A stretch of 64,000 bases of DNA from Marivivens donghaensis (GTDB lineage: Bacteria; Pseudomonadota; Alphaproteobacteria; Rhodobacterales; Rhodobacteraceae), in contig NZ_JAATOP010000001.1 in assembly GCF_011806565.1 (NCBI RefSeq), positions 434,001 through 498,000 on the forward strand, given 5' to 3'. Both the position numbers and the translations under genes were made by a program. Under the pieces are notes generated by a model. That model did no database searches. It was not told the origin of the DNA and worked only from the letters and a program-made list of their open reading frames with translations. How positions within the stretch are numbered: the first letter of the stretch is position 1; the number at the start of each line of letters is the position of its first letter. Below are positions 1-7,724 of the stretch, piece after piece.

Positions 1-161
1 TCTTCGGGGCAGGCACGTACTATATCCTGCGCCTGATGGGCCACCCGCCGCACACCGCCGAAGCCCGCTACAAAGACGTCGTCGATGGTCCGACACGGAC
101 GGCGGGCATCACTCCTGCGACCGAAGAACTCATGCGCCGCCACACGAAAGAGGAGGAGTAA
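1..161 (+). CDS. cydA: Cytochrome bd-type quinol oxidase subunit I, C-terminal end (partial)
   Basis: Only the last 52 residues are in the window (reading frame begins at base 3, stop TAA at 159-161). The visible tail runs from a membrane-segment end (FGAGTYYILRLM) into a hydrophilic C-terminus finishing KEEE. On its own this tail is not diagnostic. It sits 3 nt upstream of an unmistakable cydB, in the standard cydAB order, so subunit I (haem b558/b595/d, quinol-binding Q loop) is the expected product. The short C-terminal extension and the DUF2474 gene downstream suggest the cyanide-insensitive CioA branch. The assignment rests mainly on context; the 5' part lies outside the window. Confidence 0.8.
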   Translation, partial: FGAGTYYILRLMGHPPHTAEARYKDVVDGPTRTAGITPATEELMRRHTKEEE

Positions 162-164
162 GCC

Positions 165-1196
165 ATGCCGATTGCAGAAGGTGTATCTTTCGACCTGACC
201 CTCGCGTGGGCGATGCTGATCGCGCTGTCCGTGCTGATCTACGTGATCCTCGACGGCTTTGACCTCGGCCTTGGGATGCTGTTCGCGGTCGAAAAGGACC
301 GCAAGAACCGCGATGTGATGATGAACTCCGTCGCGCCTGTGTGGGACGGGAACGAGACGTGGCTGATCCTCGGCGGCGGGGGGCTTTTTGCAGCCTTCCC
401 TTTGGCCTACGCGACGATCCTGCCGGCGACGTATATCCCCGTGATTATCATGTTGCTCGCATTGATTTTCAGAGGCGTCGCCTTCGAATTCCGGTGGCGG
501 ACCGAACGGTGGAAGCCTGTCTGGGACGCGGCTTTCATCGGCGGCTCGACCTTAGCTGCCTTCGCGCAGGGGATGATCCTCGGCGCGCTGCTTCAGGGAC
601 TGGATATTGACAAGGCGACCCGTTCCTACGTCGGCGGAGGGTGGGGCTGGCTGACGCCGTTCAGCCTGTTCGTCGGCCTCGCGGTTGTTTTCGGCTACGC
701 GCTGCTCGGCGCAACGTGGCTGGTGATGAAAACCGAAGGCCCGCTGCAAGAAAGGATGCGCAAGCGCGCGCGAGTGCTTTCGGTCATCACGGTCATCTTC
801 ATCGGCCTCGTCAGCATTTGGACCCCGTTCCTGCAAGACGGATATTTCAGCCGCTGGTTCACCGGATTTGGCATCGGCCTTGCGGTTCTGGTCGCGCTCG
901 TGACCCTACTGATGCTGGCGCTTCTCCAACTCACGCTCCGTAGCGGAGGCGAGGAGGTCTGGCCGTTCATCCTCTCGCTTGCGCTGTTCGCGCTGTGCTT
1001 TGTCGGCATGGGTGTGTCGATGTTCCCCTACATCGTGCCGACCGAAATCACGATCTATGAAGCCGCAGCCCCGCGCGCGAGCCAGCTCTTCATGATCGTC
1101 GGAGCCAGTGTTTTGATCCCGATCATCCTGATCTACACGGGCCTTGCCTATTGGGTGTTCCGCGGAAAAGTCGATCCGGAAAAAGGATATCACTGA
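165..1196 (+). CDS. cydB: Cytochrome bd-type (CIO-like) ubiquinol oxidase subunit II
   Basis: 343 residues, the usual CydB length, with about eight or nine hydrophobic membrane segments. Family signatures are visible near the N-terminus: DGFDLGLGM (residues 30-38) and WDGNETW (60-66), followed by the acidic/aromatic FRGVAFEFRWR stretch around 102-112. CydB is the inner-membrane partner of CydA. The complex oxidises quinol and reduces O2 to water without pumping protons, and supports respiration at low O2 or in the presence of respiratory poisons. The gene follows cydA by 3 nt and overlaps the next small gene by ATGA, so the three are probably cotranscribed and translationally coupled. Confidence 0.96.
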   Translation: MPIAEGVSFDLTLAWAMLIALSVLIYVILDGFDLGLGMLFAVEKDRKNRDVMMNSVAPVWDGNETWLILGGGGLFAAFPLAYATILPATYIPVIIMLLALIFRGVAFEFRWRTERWKPVWDAAFIGGSTLAAFAQGMILGALLQGLDIDKATRSYVGGGWGWLTPFSLFVGLAVVFGYALLGATWLVMKTEGPLQERMRKRARVLSVITVIFIGLVSIWTPFLQDGYFSRWFTGFGIGLAVLVALVTLLMLALLQLTLRSGGEEVWPFILSLALFALCFVGMGVSMFPYIVPTEITIYEAAAPRASQLFMIVGASVLIPIILIYTGLAYWVFRGKVDPEKGYH

Positions 1197-1291
1197 TGTT
1201 CGGCAAGGTCGCTTGGTTCGTCGGACTGTGGCTCGCGAGCGTCTCGGCGCTCGGCGTCATTGCCTTTGTCATCCGGCTCTGGATTGCGTGA
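1196..1291 (+). CDS. DUF2474-family 31-residue membrane subunit of the bd/CIO oxidase
   Basis: The start ATG overlaps the cydB stop (ATGA at 1194-1198). It encodes 31 residues: a short basic start (MFGKVAW), then one hydrophobic helix with the pattern WFVGLWLASVSALGVIAFVIRLW. This matches the length, position and residue pattern known for DUF2474 proteins, which sit 3' of cioAB-type operons and are the counterpart of CydX in E. coli. CydX-type subunits stabilise the haem centres of the oxidase; that role is inferred here. A perfect hairpin terminator begins at the stop codon, so this is the last gene of the operon. Confidence 0.85.
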   Translation: MFGKVAWFVGLWLASVSALGVIAFVIRLWIA

Positions 1292-1321
1292 AAGTGCAGC
1301 GCCTCAGGCGCGCTGCACTTT
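1291..1321. terminator. Bidirectional hairpin terminator between cyd operon and ugp/EEP operon
   Basis: Perfect 12-bp stem AAAGTGCAGCGC / GCGCTGCACTTT with a 7-nt loop (1303-1309). The A-rich 5' end and T-rich 3' end give U-tracts on both strands. It starts at the last base of the small subunit's stop codon and also covers the last codons of the convergent gene ending at 1304, so it can terminate both converging transcripts. Confidence 0.85.
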
Positions 1322-2302
1322 GCAATAGACCGCATCGTGGTCGGACAATGGACGGCCCGTGTCGTCCAGCGATGACACCACCCGTTTTTCCAGACAATCG
1401 AAGCCGCGCGTGGCGAACCAGTCCAGTTTCATCTGGCGGTCGGGGTGGCGCGTGATGAGGCTCGGGCGCGTTGTCGGGCCTTCCGCCGTAGCGGTCCACG
1501 TATAGCCGTGCTCCTCGGCCAGTCCGAACAGCGTTTCCTTCTGCCAGTCGAAGTCCGGCGGCATGTGATTGCCGGTGTTCAAATCGCCGCCAATGATAAC
1601 CGGCATGTCGGGCGCGAATGCATCGACCGCGTCGATGATCTTCTGCATCTGCACATGGCGATGCGGCGCTTGGGCGTTGCTCTCCAAGTGGGTTGAGACC
1701 ACGCAAATCGGACCGTTTTCAGTTTGTACTTCGGCCAAGAGTGGCATCCGGCCACCGATGCGCGGCTGGTCGGGGTCGGCACCGCAAGCAGGGTCGAACC
1801 ATTGACCGTGATCGTCAAGGCGCAGGAGTTCAACGCGGGTCAGGGGCGCCTTGCTCATGATGCCGTTGCCGTGGAAGCCGAGCGTGTTGAAGTCGTCGGT
1901 GAAGAACTCCTTCTCCGCGTTGCTGCCGAGGCTCATTTCGAAGAACTCGACCCCGTAAATCCACTCCATCCCCAACGCGTCCGCCATGTCCTTGGTTGTA
2001 TTGCGCTGCGCCGTGCGGGACATGCCGTTGTCGACCTCCGACAGCAGGACTACTTCCGCGCCTAGCGAAGCGAGGGTCGCCGCCGTTGCCTCGGGAAAGA
2101 GGCACCTTTCGACGTTCCAAGCGACGACATTCAACTGTTCCGGCAGCGTTTGCACGGACGCTGTGCCGCCTTTCTGAACATCCTGCATCGCGTCCAGCGA
2201 GGACATGAATTCGCGGTGGGCATCAGCCGTGCGCGGGCTCGCGAGGATTGCCGATTTCTCCGCCTCGGTGATCGGTGTCAGGTTCTCTACGCAGCGTGTC
2301 AC
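1304..2302 (-). CDS. Endonuclease/exonuclease/phosphatase (EEP) family hydrolase of the ugp operon
   Basis: 332 residues with the complete EEP (DNase I-like) active-site set: WNVE (62-65), SEVD (88-91, catalytic Glu89), STHLES (203-208, His205), GGDLNT (238-243, Asp240/Asn242), LDWF (293-296) and SDHDAV (320-325, His322). No signal peptide is visible, so it is probably cytoplasmic. Its start codon overlaps the stop of the ugpC-like gene (ATGA, 2299-2302), making it the last gene of that operon. In E. coli this position is held by ugpQ, a glycerophosphodiester phosphodiesterase of a different (TIM-barrel) fold. A phosphodiesterase acting on imported glycerophosphodiesters is therefore an attractive inference but not shown. 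A nuclease role is the alternative. Confidence 0.85.
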   Translation of the reverse strand: MTRCVENLTPITEAEKSAILASPRTADAHREFMSSLDAMQDVQKGGTASVQTLPEQLNVVAWNVERCLFPEATAATLASLGAEVVLLSEVDNGMSRTAQRNTTKDMADALGMEWIYGVEFFEMSLGSNAEKEFFTDDFNTLGFHGNGIMSKAPLTRVELLRLDDHGQWFDPACGADPDQPRIGGRMPLLAEVQTENGPICVVSTHLESNAQAPHRHVQMQKIIDAVDAFAPDMPVIIGGDLNTGNHMPPDFDWQKETLFGLAEEHGYTWTATAEGPTTRPSLITRHPDRQMKLDWFATRGFDCLEKRVVSSLDDTGRPLSDHDAVYCKVQRA

Positions 2303-3342
2303 AGGCGGTTTCCGGTCTGGTGGTCGAACAGCGAGACGGCGTTGTTCTTGATCGCAACGGGGATCGGGCCGTCGCCGATGGCGGTGTCCTTGCCAATCTG
2401 CATGGTCAGCGCCTGACCCGCAATGTGACCGTGCACGAGGCGATGCGCGCCAAGCTCTTCGATGATGGACACATCAATGCGAAGCTGGCCGCCGACGCTT
2501 GGCTCAAGATCCTCGGGGCGGATGCCCACGGTGACGGGGCCCGTAACCGCGAGCGTAGTGTTGCCGACGACAGTATCACCGACGCGGATCATCCCACCGT
2601 CCACGCGGCCCTCGAGCAGGTTCATCGGCGGAGCACCCATGAAAGACGCCACGAAGGTCGACGCCGGGGAGTGGTAGACTTCCGCCGGAGTGCCGATCTG
2701 TTCGATGATGCCGCCGTTCATGACGATGATGCGGTCGGCCATCGTCATCGCTTCGATCTGGTCGTGGGTCACGTAGATCGAGGTCACGCCGAGGCGGCGC
2801 TGAAGGGCTTTGATCTCGATCCGCATCTGGTTGCGCAACTTGGCGTCGAGGTTCGACAGCGGCTCGTCAAACAGGAACAGCGATGGGTCACGCACAATCG
2901 CGCGGCCCATGGCGACGCGCTGGCGCTGACCACCCGAGAGCTGCGACGGTTTGCGGTCAAGGTACTCGGTCAGGTTTAGCATAGTCGCCGCTTCCTGCAC
3001 CTTCGCCTCGATCGTGGATTTGTCGATCTTGCGGTTCTTGAGGCCGTAACCGATGTTCTTGCGCACCGTCATATGGGGGTAGAGCGCGTAGTTCTGAAAG
3101 ACCATCGCGATGTCGCGGTCGGCGGGATCGACCTTGTTCACCTGACGGTCGCCGATTTTCAGCGCGCCGTCGCTGATGTCCTCAAGACCTGCGATCATGC
3201 GCAGCATGGTGGATTTGCCGCAGCCCGAAGGTCCGACCAGCACCACGAACTCGCCATCGGCGATGTTGTAGGAGGCGGGCTTCACGGCTTCGAAGCCGTT
3301 GGGATAGACCTTGCGGACGTTGTCGAGTGTAACCTGAGCCAT
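2299..3342 (-). CDS. ugpC: ABC transporter ATP-binding protein, UgpC type
   Basis: 347 residues of the MalK/UgpC class. Walker A is GPSGCGKST (37-45), the ABC signature is LSGGQRQR (135-142), and Walker B ends in FDEP (158-161). A C-terminal OB-like (TOBE) regulatory region follows from about residue 235. It energises import through the permeases encoded just upstream. A good ribosome-binding site (AGGAG, about 8 nt before ATG) supports the start. The gene order SBP-permease-permease-ATPase equals ugpBAEC, and the SBP is clearly UgpB-like, which supports glycerol-3-phosphate or glycerophosphodiesters as the substrate. CUT1 ATPases are not substrate-specific on their own. Confidence 0.93.
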   Translation of the reverse strand: MAQVTLDNVRKVYPNGFEAVKPASYNIADGEFVVLVGPSGCGKSTMLRMIAGLEDISDGALKIGDRQVNKVDPADRDIAMVFQNYALYPHMTVRKNIGYGLKNRKIDKSTIEAKVQEAATMLNLTEYLDRKPSQLSGGQRQRVAMGRAIVRDPSLFLFDEPLSNLDAKLRNQMRIEIKALQRRLGVTSIYVTHDQIEAMTMADRIIVMNGGIIEQIGTPAEVYHSPASTFVASFMGAPPMNLLEGRVDGGMIRVGDTVVGNTTLAVTGPVTVGIRPEDLEPSVGGQLRIDVSIIEELGAHRLVHGHIAGQALTMQIGKDTAIGDGPIPVAIKNNAVSLFDHQTGNRL

Positions 3343-3354
3343 TCTGTCAGCTCC

Positions 3355-4206
3355 TTATTTATCGGATTCCGTCAGGCCCTTCACGAACCAGGACTGGAAG
3401 AAAATGACGATGAGGACGGGCGGCAGGATCGCGATGATCGCAAGCAGGTTCGCGCGGCCGTACTCGGGGACGTTGGTGTTGTCGATCGACTGGGTGATCT
3501 GCTTGATGCCGCGTACGAGGGTGAACATGTCCTCCTCGGTCGTGATCATTGTCGGCCAGAGGTACTGGTTCCAGCCGTAGACGAACATGATGATGAACAT
3601 CGCCGCGATCATCGTGCGCGACAACGGCACGAGGATGTCGATGAAGAACTTGATCGGGCCGGCACCGTCGATACGCGCGGCCTCGACCAGTTCTTCGGGC
3701 ACAGAACGGAAGAACTGGCGGAAAAAGAACGTCGCGGTGGCGGATGCGATCAGCGGGATAATCAGGCCCTGATAGGTGTTCAGCATCCCCAGCTTCTGCA
3801 CGATCTCGTAGGACGGCAGGATGCGCACTTCGAGCGGCAGCAGAAGCGTGGTGAAGATGATCCAGAACGCCATCGTTGCGAAGGGCAGGCGAAAATAGAC
3901 GATGGCATAGGCGGCCATCATGCCGACGATGATCTTGCCGAAGGCAAAGCCGAAGCCGAGGATCATTGAGTTATACAGCATCCGCACGCCGGTATTGGCA
4001 CCGCTGAAGCCGTCCGCTTGGAACATCGCCTTTTCGAAATTCACCGGAATCTGGTCGCCGAAGACGAGGCCGGGGCCGTTCTTGATCGTTTCGATATCGG
4101 GCGTCGATGCCATCTGGAGCAGCATGACGATCGGCAAGATCATGATCAGCGACCCGATGATGAGCACCGTATGGTCGAGGATCGTCTCTAATTTGATACG
4201 TTTCAT
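3355..4206 (-). CDS. ugpE: Glycerol-3-phosphate ABC transporter permease, UgpE type
   Basis: 283 residues with six predicted membrane helices; the first hydrophobic helix is VLIIGSLIMILPIVMLL near residues 14-30. The CUT1 inner-membrane EAA motif is visible as EELVEAARIDGAGPIKFFIDILVP, which contacts the ATPase. Length matches E. coli UgpE (281). It is paired with the ugpA-like gene 8 nt upstream and separated by 12 nt from the ATPase gene downstream. Assignment to glycerol-3-phosphate follows from the operon and the UgpB homology rather than from this sequence alone. Confidence 0.93.
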   Translation of the reverse strand: MKRIKLETILDHTVLIIGSLIMILPIVMLLQMASTPDIETIKNGPGLVFGDQIPVNFEKAMFQADGFSGANTGVRMLYNSMILGFGFAFGKIIVGMMAAYAIVYFRLPFATMAFWIIFTTLLLPLEVRILPSYEIVQKLGMLNTYQGLIIPLIASATATFFFRQFFRSVPEELVEAARIDGAGPIKFFIDILVPLSRTMIAAMFIIMFVYGWNQYLWPTMITTEEDMFTLVRGIKQITQSIDNTNVPEYGRANLLAIIAILPPVLIVIFFQSWFVKGLTESDK

Positions 4207-4214
4207 GACTGTCC

Positions 4215-5096
4215 TCAGGTGTAGTGGATGCGGCGTTCGACCATGCGGAACTGAAACACGGTCATCGCAAGGACGAGGACCATCAGCACCACAGACTGCG
4301 CCGACGACCCGCCAAGGTCATTGCCGCGGAAGCCGTCGACGTAGACCTTGTAGACCAGCGTGAGCGGGTTGTTTCCAGGCTCGCCGCGGACCAGCACGTC
4401 GATCACGCCGAAGGTGTCGAACATCGCGTAGGTGATGTTGGTGATCAGAAGGAAGAAACCGGTCGGGGCCAACAGCGGGAAGGTGATGTCCCAGAAGCGG
4501 CTCGATGCCGAACGGTTGTCGATCAGGGCGGCTTCGCGAACCGAGCGGGGGATCGATTGGAGGCCGGAGAGGAAGAAGATGAAGTTGACCGGAAGCTGTT
4601 TCCAGACCGACACGACGACCATCGCAAAGGCGGTGTCGTAGTAGTTCACGCCAAGGCGGAAGTCGTAGCCGAGGAGGGCAAAGAACTCGGTCGCGGGGCC
4701 CCAGCTCTGGTCGAACATGATGACGCCGAGCACGCCAGCGACGGGCGGCGCGACAGCGTAGACCCACATCAGCAGCGTGCGGTAGGTTTTCGCGCCGCGC
4801 AGAACCTTGTCGGCTTTGACAGCGAACAGCAGTGCGATGGCGAGCGAGAAGAACGTCACGAGCACTACGAAGAACAGCGTGAACCACGCGGAGCGCATGT
4901 AGGCGGAGGACTTGAACAGCGAGGCGTAGTTCTTGAGGCCGACGAAGGTTTCCCCAAACCCGAAGGGGTCCTGAAGGAAGAACGACGACCGAACCGCGTG
5001 CCACGCAGGCCAGTAGAAAAAGATAACGATGATCAGCAGCTGCGGCAAAAGCAGCATGATCGGCAACCACCGTGTGGAGAAACCGGCGCGCTTCAT
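4215..5096 (-). CDS. ugpA: Glycerol-3-phosphate ABC transporter permease, UgpA type
   Basis: 293 residues from the ATG at 5096 (MKRAGFSTRW), almost the length of E. coli UgpA (295). I prefer this start over an upstream ATG at 5150 because a strong AGGGGG site lies about 6 nt before it and the extra 18 residues are hydrophilic and unlike the family. It has six membrane helices and an EAA loop (SVREAALIDNRSASSRFWDITFP) in the second half. It forms the heterodimeric channel with the UgpE-like protein. The 72-nt gap from ugpB contains a hairpin likely to set the SBP-to-permease ratio. Confidence 0.93.
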   Translation of the reverse strand: MKRAGFSTRWLPIMLLLPQLLIIVIFFYWPAWHAVRSSFFLQDPFGFGETFVGLKNYASLFKSSAYMRSAWFTLFFVVLVTFFSLAIALLFAVKADKVLRGAKTYRTLLMWVYAVAPPVAGVLGVIMFDQSWGPATEFFALLGYDFRLGVNYYDTAFAMVVVSVWKQLPVNFIFFLSGLQSIPRSVREAALIDNRSASSRFWDITFPLLAPTGFFLLITNITYAMFDTFGVIDVLVRGEPGNNPLTLVYKVYVDGFRGNDLGGSSAQSVVLMVLVLAMTVFQFRMVERRIHYT

Positions 5097-5120
5097 GAGG
5101 CCCCCTTGGTCGTAATGGAT

Positions 5121-5144
5121 AGCGGCCGCCTGATGGCGACCGCT
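5121..5144 (-). terminator. Intercistronic hairpin between ugpB and ugpA
   Basis: Inverted repeat AGCGG-CC-GCC / GGC-GA-CCGCT with a TGAT loop and a 2x2 internal loop. A second small repeat, ACTCTC/GAGAGT (5149-5169), reaches the ugpB stop codon. No T-tract follows, so this is more likely an mRNA-stabilising or attenuating structure behind the binding-protein gene than a full terminator. Confidence 0.5.
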
Positions 5145-5168
5145 GGACACTCTCGGAGATGGAGAGAG

Positions 5169-6470
5169 TTACTGCTGGGTCATCGCAAAGCGCGACAGCA
5201 GATCGTTGGCTTCGGTTTCGATGGTCGCGAATGCGTCTTCGACCGAGGTCTCGTCGGTGAGGATACGGCCGAATTCACGGTTCATCACGTCACGGATCTG
5301 AACGTAGAAGCCCATACGGTAACCGGCGGTGTTCTCACCAGCAGGCAGCGAAAGTTGCTGGATGCCAACTTCGGCAGCGGGGAAGCGGTCGTAGTGGCCG
5401 TCTTCTTTTGCCATCTCGTAGGCGGCTTCGGTGATCGGCACGTAGCCGGTTTCGCGGTGCCACATGTACTGGACTTCCGGCGAGGTCAGGTACTGGAAGA
5501 AGGCTGCGGTCGCAGCATTTTCTTCGTCCGACTTGCCCGACATTGCGAACAGCGATGCGCCGCCGATAAAGGTCTGGGTCGGCTCGGTGGTGATAGCTTC
5601 CCAGTAGGGCAGGTAGGTTGCCGAGAATTCGAACGGCAGGTCTTTGGCCATCAGGCCGCCAAACGAACCCGACGAGCCGAGCCAGATGGCGACTTTGCCT
5701 TCTTCGAACGGGGTCTGGTTGTCGTCCCAGCTTGCGCCGTACCAGTTGTAGTAACCTTCATCGAGCCACTCTTTGACGTTCGACCAGTGCATCTTGATCT
5801 CGTCCGAGTTCACGAGGATCTCGGTGTCCGCACCGTCGTAGCCGTTGTTGTTGGTCGCAAACGGCAGGTTGTGGCGCGAGAAGAAGTTCTCGACGAAGAT
5901 CCACGGGGAGTGCGACTGCGAGAGCGGGATGTAACCTGCTTCGACGAGTGCCGGAGCGGTGGTGTTTTCGAACTCTTCCCAAGTCTTCGGAGCTTCGACG
6001 CCGGCTTCTTCGAGGGCGTTCTCGTTGAAGTACATGATCGGCGAGGACGAGTTGAACGGCATACCGATCATCTTGCCTTCGCTGTCGGCGTAGAAGTAGC
6101 GAACGCCGGAGATGTAGTCTTCGATGTCGAAGTCGACGCCATTGTCGATCAGCAGGTCCTGAACCGGAACGGTTGCGCCCTTGGCGCCGATGACGGTGGC
6201 GGCGCCAGCGTCGAAGACCTGAAGGATGTTCGGCTGTTCACCGGCGCGGAATGCTGCGATGCCAGCGGTCAGGGCTTCCTCATAGGTGCCTTTGAAAACC
6301 GGAGTGATCTGGTAGTCGTCCTGGCTTGCGTTGAAGTCGGTCGCAATCTGGTTGACCGTGTCACCCAGTGCGCCGCCCATAGCGTGCCAGAAAGTGATTT
6401 CGGTTTGAGCGAAAGAAGCATTGGCCGCGAGCGACAGTGCGAGGGCCGAAACGAAAGAAATGCGCTTCAT
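5169..6470 (-). CDS. ugpB: Glycerol-3-phosphate-binding periplasmic protein, UgpB type
   Basis: 433 residues from the ATG at 6470 (MKRISFVSAL), with a clear signal peptide ending near NASFA|QTE. An upstream in-frame start at 6620 would place 50 hydrophilic residues before the signal peptide and is rejected. The mature protein follows E. coli UgpB closely. Recognisable stretches are ITFWHAMGG near its start, FKGTYEEALTAGIAAFRAGEQP, MPFNSSSPIMYFNENAL, LPFATNNNGYDG, the FIGGASLFAMSGK box and the WHRETGYVPIT box near the C-terminus. It delivers glycerol-3-phosphate or glycerophosphodiesters to UgpAEC. It is the first gene of the operon, divergent from a LacI-family regulator. Confidence 0.93.
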   Translation of the reverse strand: MKRISFVSALALSLAANASFAQTEITFWHAMGGALGDTVNQIATDFNASQDDYQITPVFKGTYEEALTAGIAAFRAGEQPNILQVFDAGAATVIGAKGATVPVQDLLIDNGVDFDIEDYISGVRYFYADSEGKMIGMPFNSSSPIMYFNENALEEAGVEAPKTWEEFENTTAPALVEAGYIPLSQSHSPWIFVENFFSRHNLPFATNNNGYDGADTEILVNSDEIKMHWSNVKEWLDEGYYNWYGASWDDNQTPFEEGKVAIWLGSSGSFGGLMAKDLPFEFSATYLPYWEAITTEPTQTFIGGASLFAMSGKSDEENAATAAFFQYLTSPEVQYMWHRETGYVPITEAAYEMAKEDGHYDRFPAAEVGIQQLSLPAGENTAGYRMGFYVQIRDVMNREFGRILTDETSVEDAFATIETEANDLLSRFAMTQQ

Positions 6471-6612
6471 AGTCCTGTTCCAATCATGAGCGCCTGAATA
6501 GGCGTTTGGGTTGGTTTGCCCTCCGGACCTCCGCAGGGCGCGAAACTCGTATGTCGGCGGGTGGGCCGACGCTTTGCACTTCGGGCATCGCCTCTTCGCG
6601 AATCTTGCCAGA

Positions 6613-6632
6613 ATGTGCACACGTGTTCATAT
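6613..6632. promoter_or_regulatory. Candidate LacI-family operator in the ugpB/lacI divergent promoter
   Basis: Core TGCACAC|GTGTTCA (6616-6629) pairs at 12 of 14 positions around a central CG, and the arms extend to 20 bp with 16 of 20 symmetric. The TG-N4-CG-N4-CA layout is typical of LacI-family operators. It lies 143 nt upstream of ugpB and 79 nt upstream of the regulator gene, so the neighbouring LacI protein is the obvious candidate binder. Confidence 0.55.
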
Positions 6633-6666
6633 AGATGATGCACGTAACGAGTATGTGTCGGTAATT

Positions 6667-6695
6667 TTGACTAAGCAATAAAATTGCACTTATAG
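6667..6695 (+). promoter_or_regulatory. Sigma70-type promoter for the LacI regulator gene
   Basis: TTGACT (6667-6672), 17-nt spacer, then TTATAG (6690-6695), 12 nt upstream of the ATG at 6708. Box quality and spacing are good. The distance to the start codon is short, implying a very short leader. Confidence 0.5.
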
Positions 6696-6707
6696 CGGGA
6701 ATTCGCG

Positions 6708-7724
6708 ATGTATGGCCCCAGCAAGAGAACGCGCCGCGCAACGGCGGCGGATGTCGCCAGATTGGCTGGAGTGTCCCGCTCCGCAGTCTCGCGGGCCTTT
6801 ACAAAAGGGACTTACCTCGATGCGGAGAAGCGGGAGCGTATCCTGCTTGCAGCCGAGGAGATCGGCTATCGCCCAAACGCTCTCGCTGCTGGGTTGCAGG
6901 GGCAGCAATCCAACCTTGTCGCGATCTTCGTGGGGGACATGCCGAACCAGTACGATAAGGAAGCCGCTGCAAGTCTCGCCACAGGCCTGAACGCTGCTGG
7001 CAAGTGGCCCATCATGATCGGGGGGAGCGATGCCGTCGCGCGCGCAGCCGCCTCGCGCGTTCTCAGTTTTCCCTTGGAAGCCATGATCTTACGGTCGGGC
7101 AGCCTTGGAGCGGATGTCGCGGCGACCTGCATCAAGATGGGAGTGCCCGTGATCTCGTCCGGCCGGATCATCGAGCAGGATGGTGTCGACAACATCTGCG
7201 TCCGTAACCGTGAGGGGATGCGGGAGGGGGTGGCGCACCTCATCAAAGGCGGCTGTCAGCGCATCGCCTACATCGGCGGACCGTCGTCGTTCTCGTCTGC
7301 ACCTGAACGCAGGGCAGGGTGCCTCGATGCGCTGGGCGGTCTGGAACTGATTGCCGAATGCGAGGGGCTCTACACGATGGAGAGCGGATACGACGCGGCC
7401 CGCGCTCTATTGAAAGAGCGCAGGCCGGACGCATTCGTTTGTGCGAATGATGCCATGGCCCTGGGCGCGATGACTTACTTGCGTGAAGCGGGTGTCTGTA
7501 TCCCCGATGACATCGCTCTTCTCGGCTTTGATGACATCGAAATGTCAGGCTGGCCTGCATTCGACCTGACAACGATCCGGAACCCGATCGACGATATGGT
7601 CGCGGCGATAACAGAGCTTCTGCACCGCCGCGCCATGGACCCCGCCAAGGAAGGCGAGGTCATACTGCTCGACACAAAACTGGTTAAGCGATCGTCGAGT
7701 CGTAGGCTGCTGCCTGATCGGTGA
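6708..7724 (+). CDS. LacI-family transcriptional regulator, probable ugp regulator
   Basis: 338 residues. The N-terminal helix-turn-helix ATAADVARLAGVSRSAVSRAF (11-31) is followed by the hinge region (GYRPNALAAGL) and a periplasmic-binding-protein-like effector domain with the typical end motif LLGFDDIEMSGWPAFDLTTIRNP. It is divergent from ugpB across a 237-nt region holding a CG-centred palindrome. In E. coli ugp is controlled by PhoB and CRP, so a dedicated LacI regulator would put this operon under substrate control; that is inference. The last 41 nt overlap the 3' end of the convergent RTX gene. Confidence 0.92.
   Translation: MYGPSKRTRRATAADVARLAGVSRSAVSRAFTKGTYLDAEKRERILLAAEEIGYRPNALAAGLQGQQSNLVAIFVGDMPNQYDKEAAASLATGLNAAGKWPIMIGGSDAVARAAASRVLSFPLEAMILRSGSLGADVAATCIKMGVPVISSGRIIEQDGVDNICVRNREGMREGVAHLIKGGCQRIAYIGGPSSFSSAPERRAGCLDALGGLELIAECEGLYTMESGYDAARALLKERRPDAFVCANDAMALGAMTYLREAGVCIPDDIALLGFDDIEMSGWPAFDLTTIRNPIDDMVAAITELLHRRAMDPAKEGEVILLDTKLVKRSSSRRLLPDR

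Noticed and set aside
4224-6497. 757-codon plus-strand ORF antisense to ugpA/ugpB
   Set aside because: Composition is rich in Arg, Asp, His and Val from reversed GC-rich codons; no motif; the opposite strand encodes clear UgpA and UgpB.
6471-6707. Pho box upstream of ugpB
   Set aside because: No pair of CTGTCAT-like repeats with 11-nt spacing was recognised; only the CG-centred palindrome stood out.
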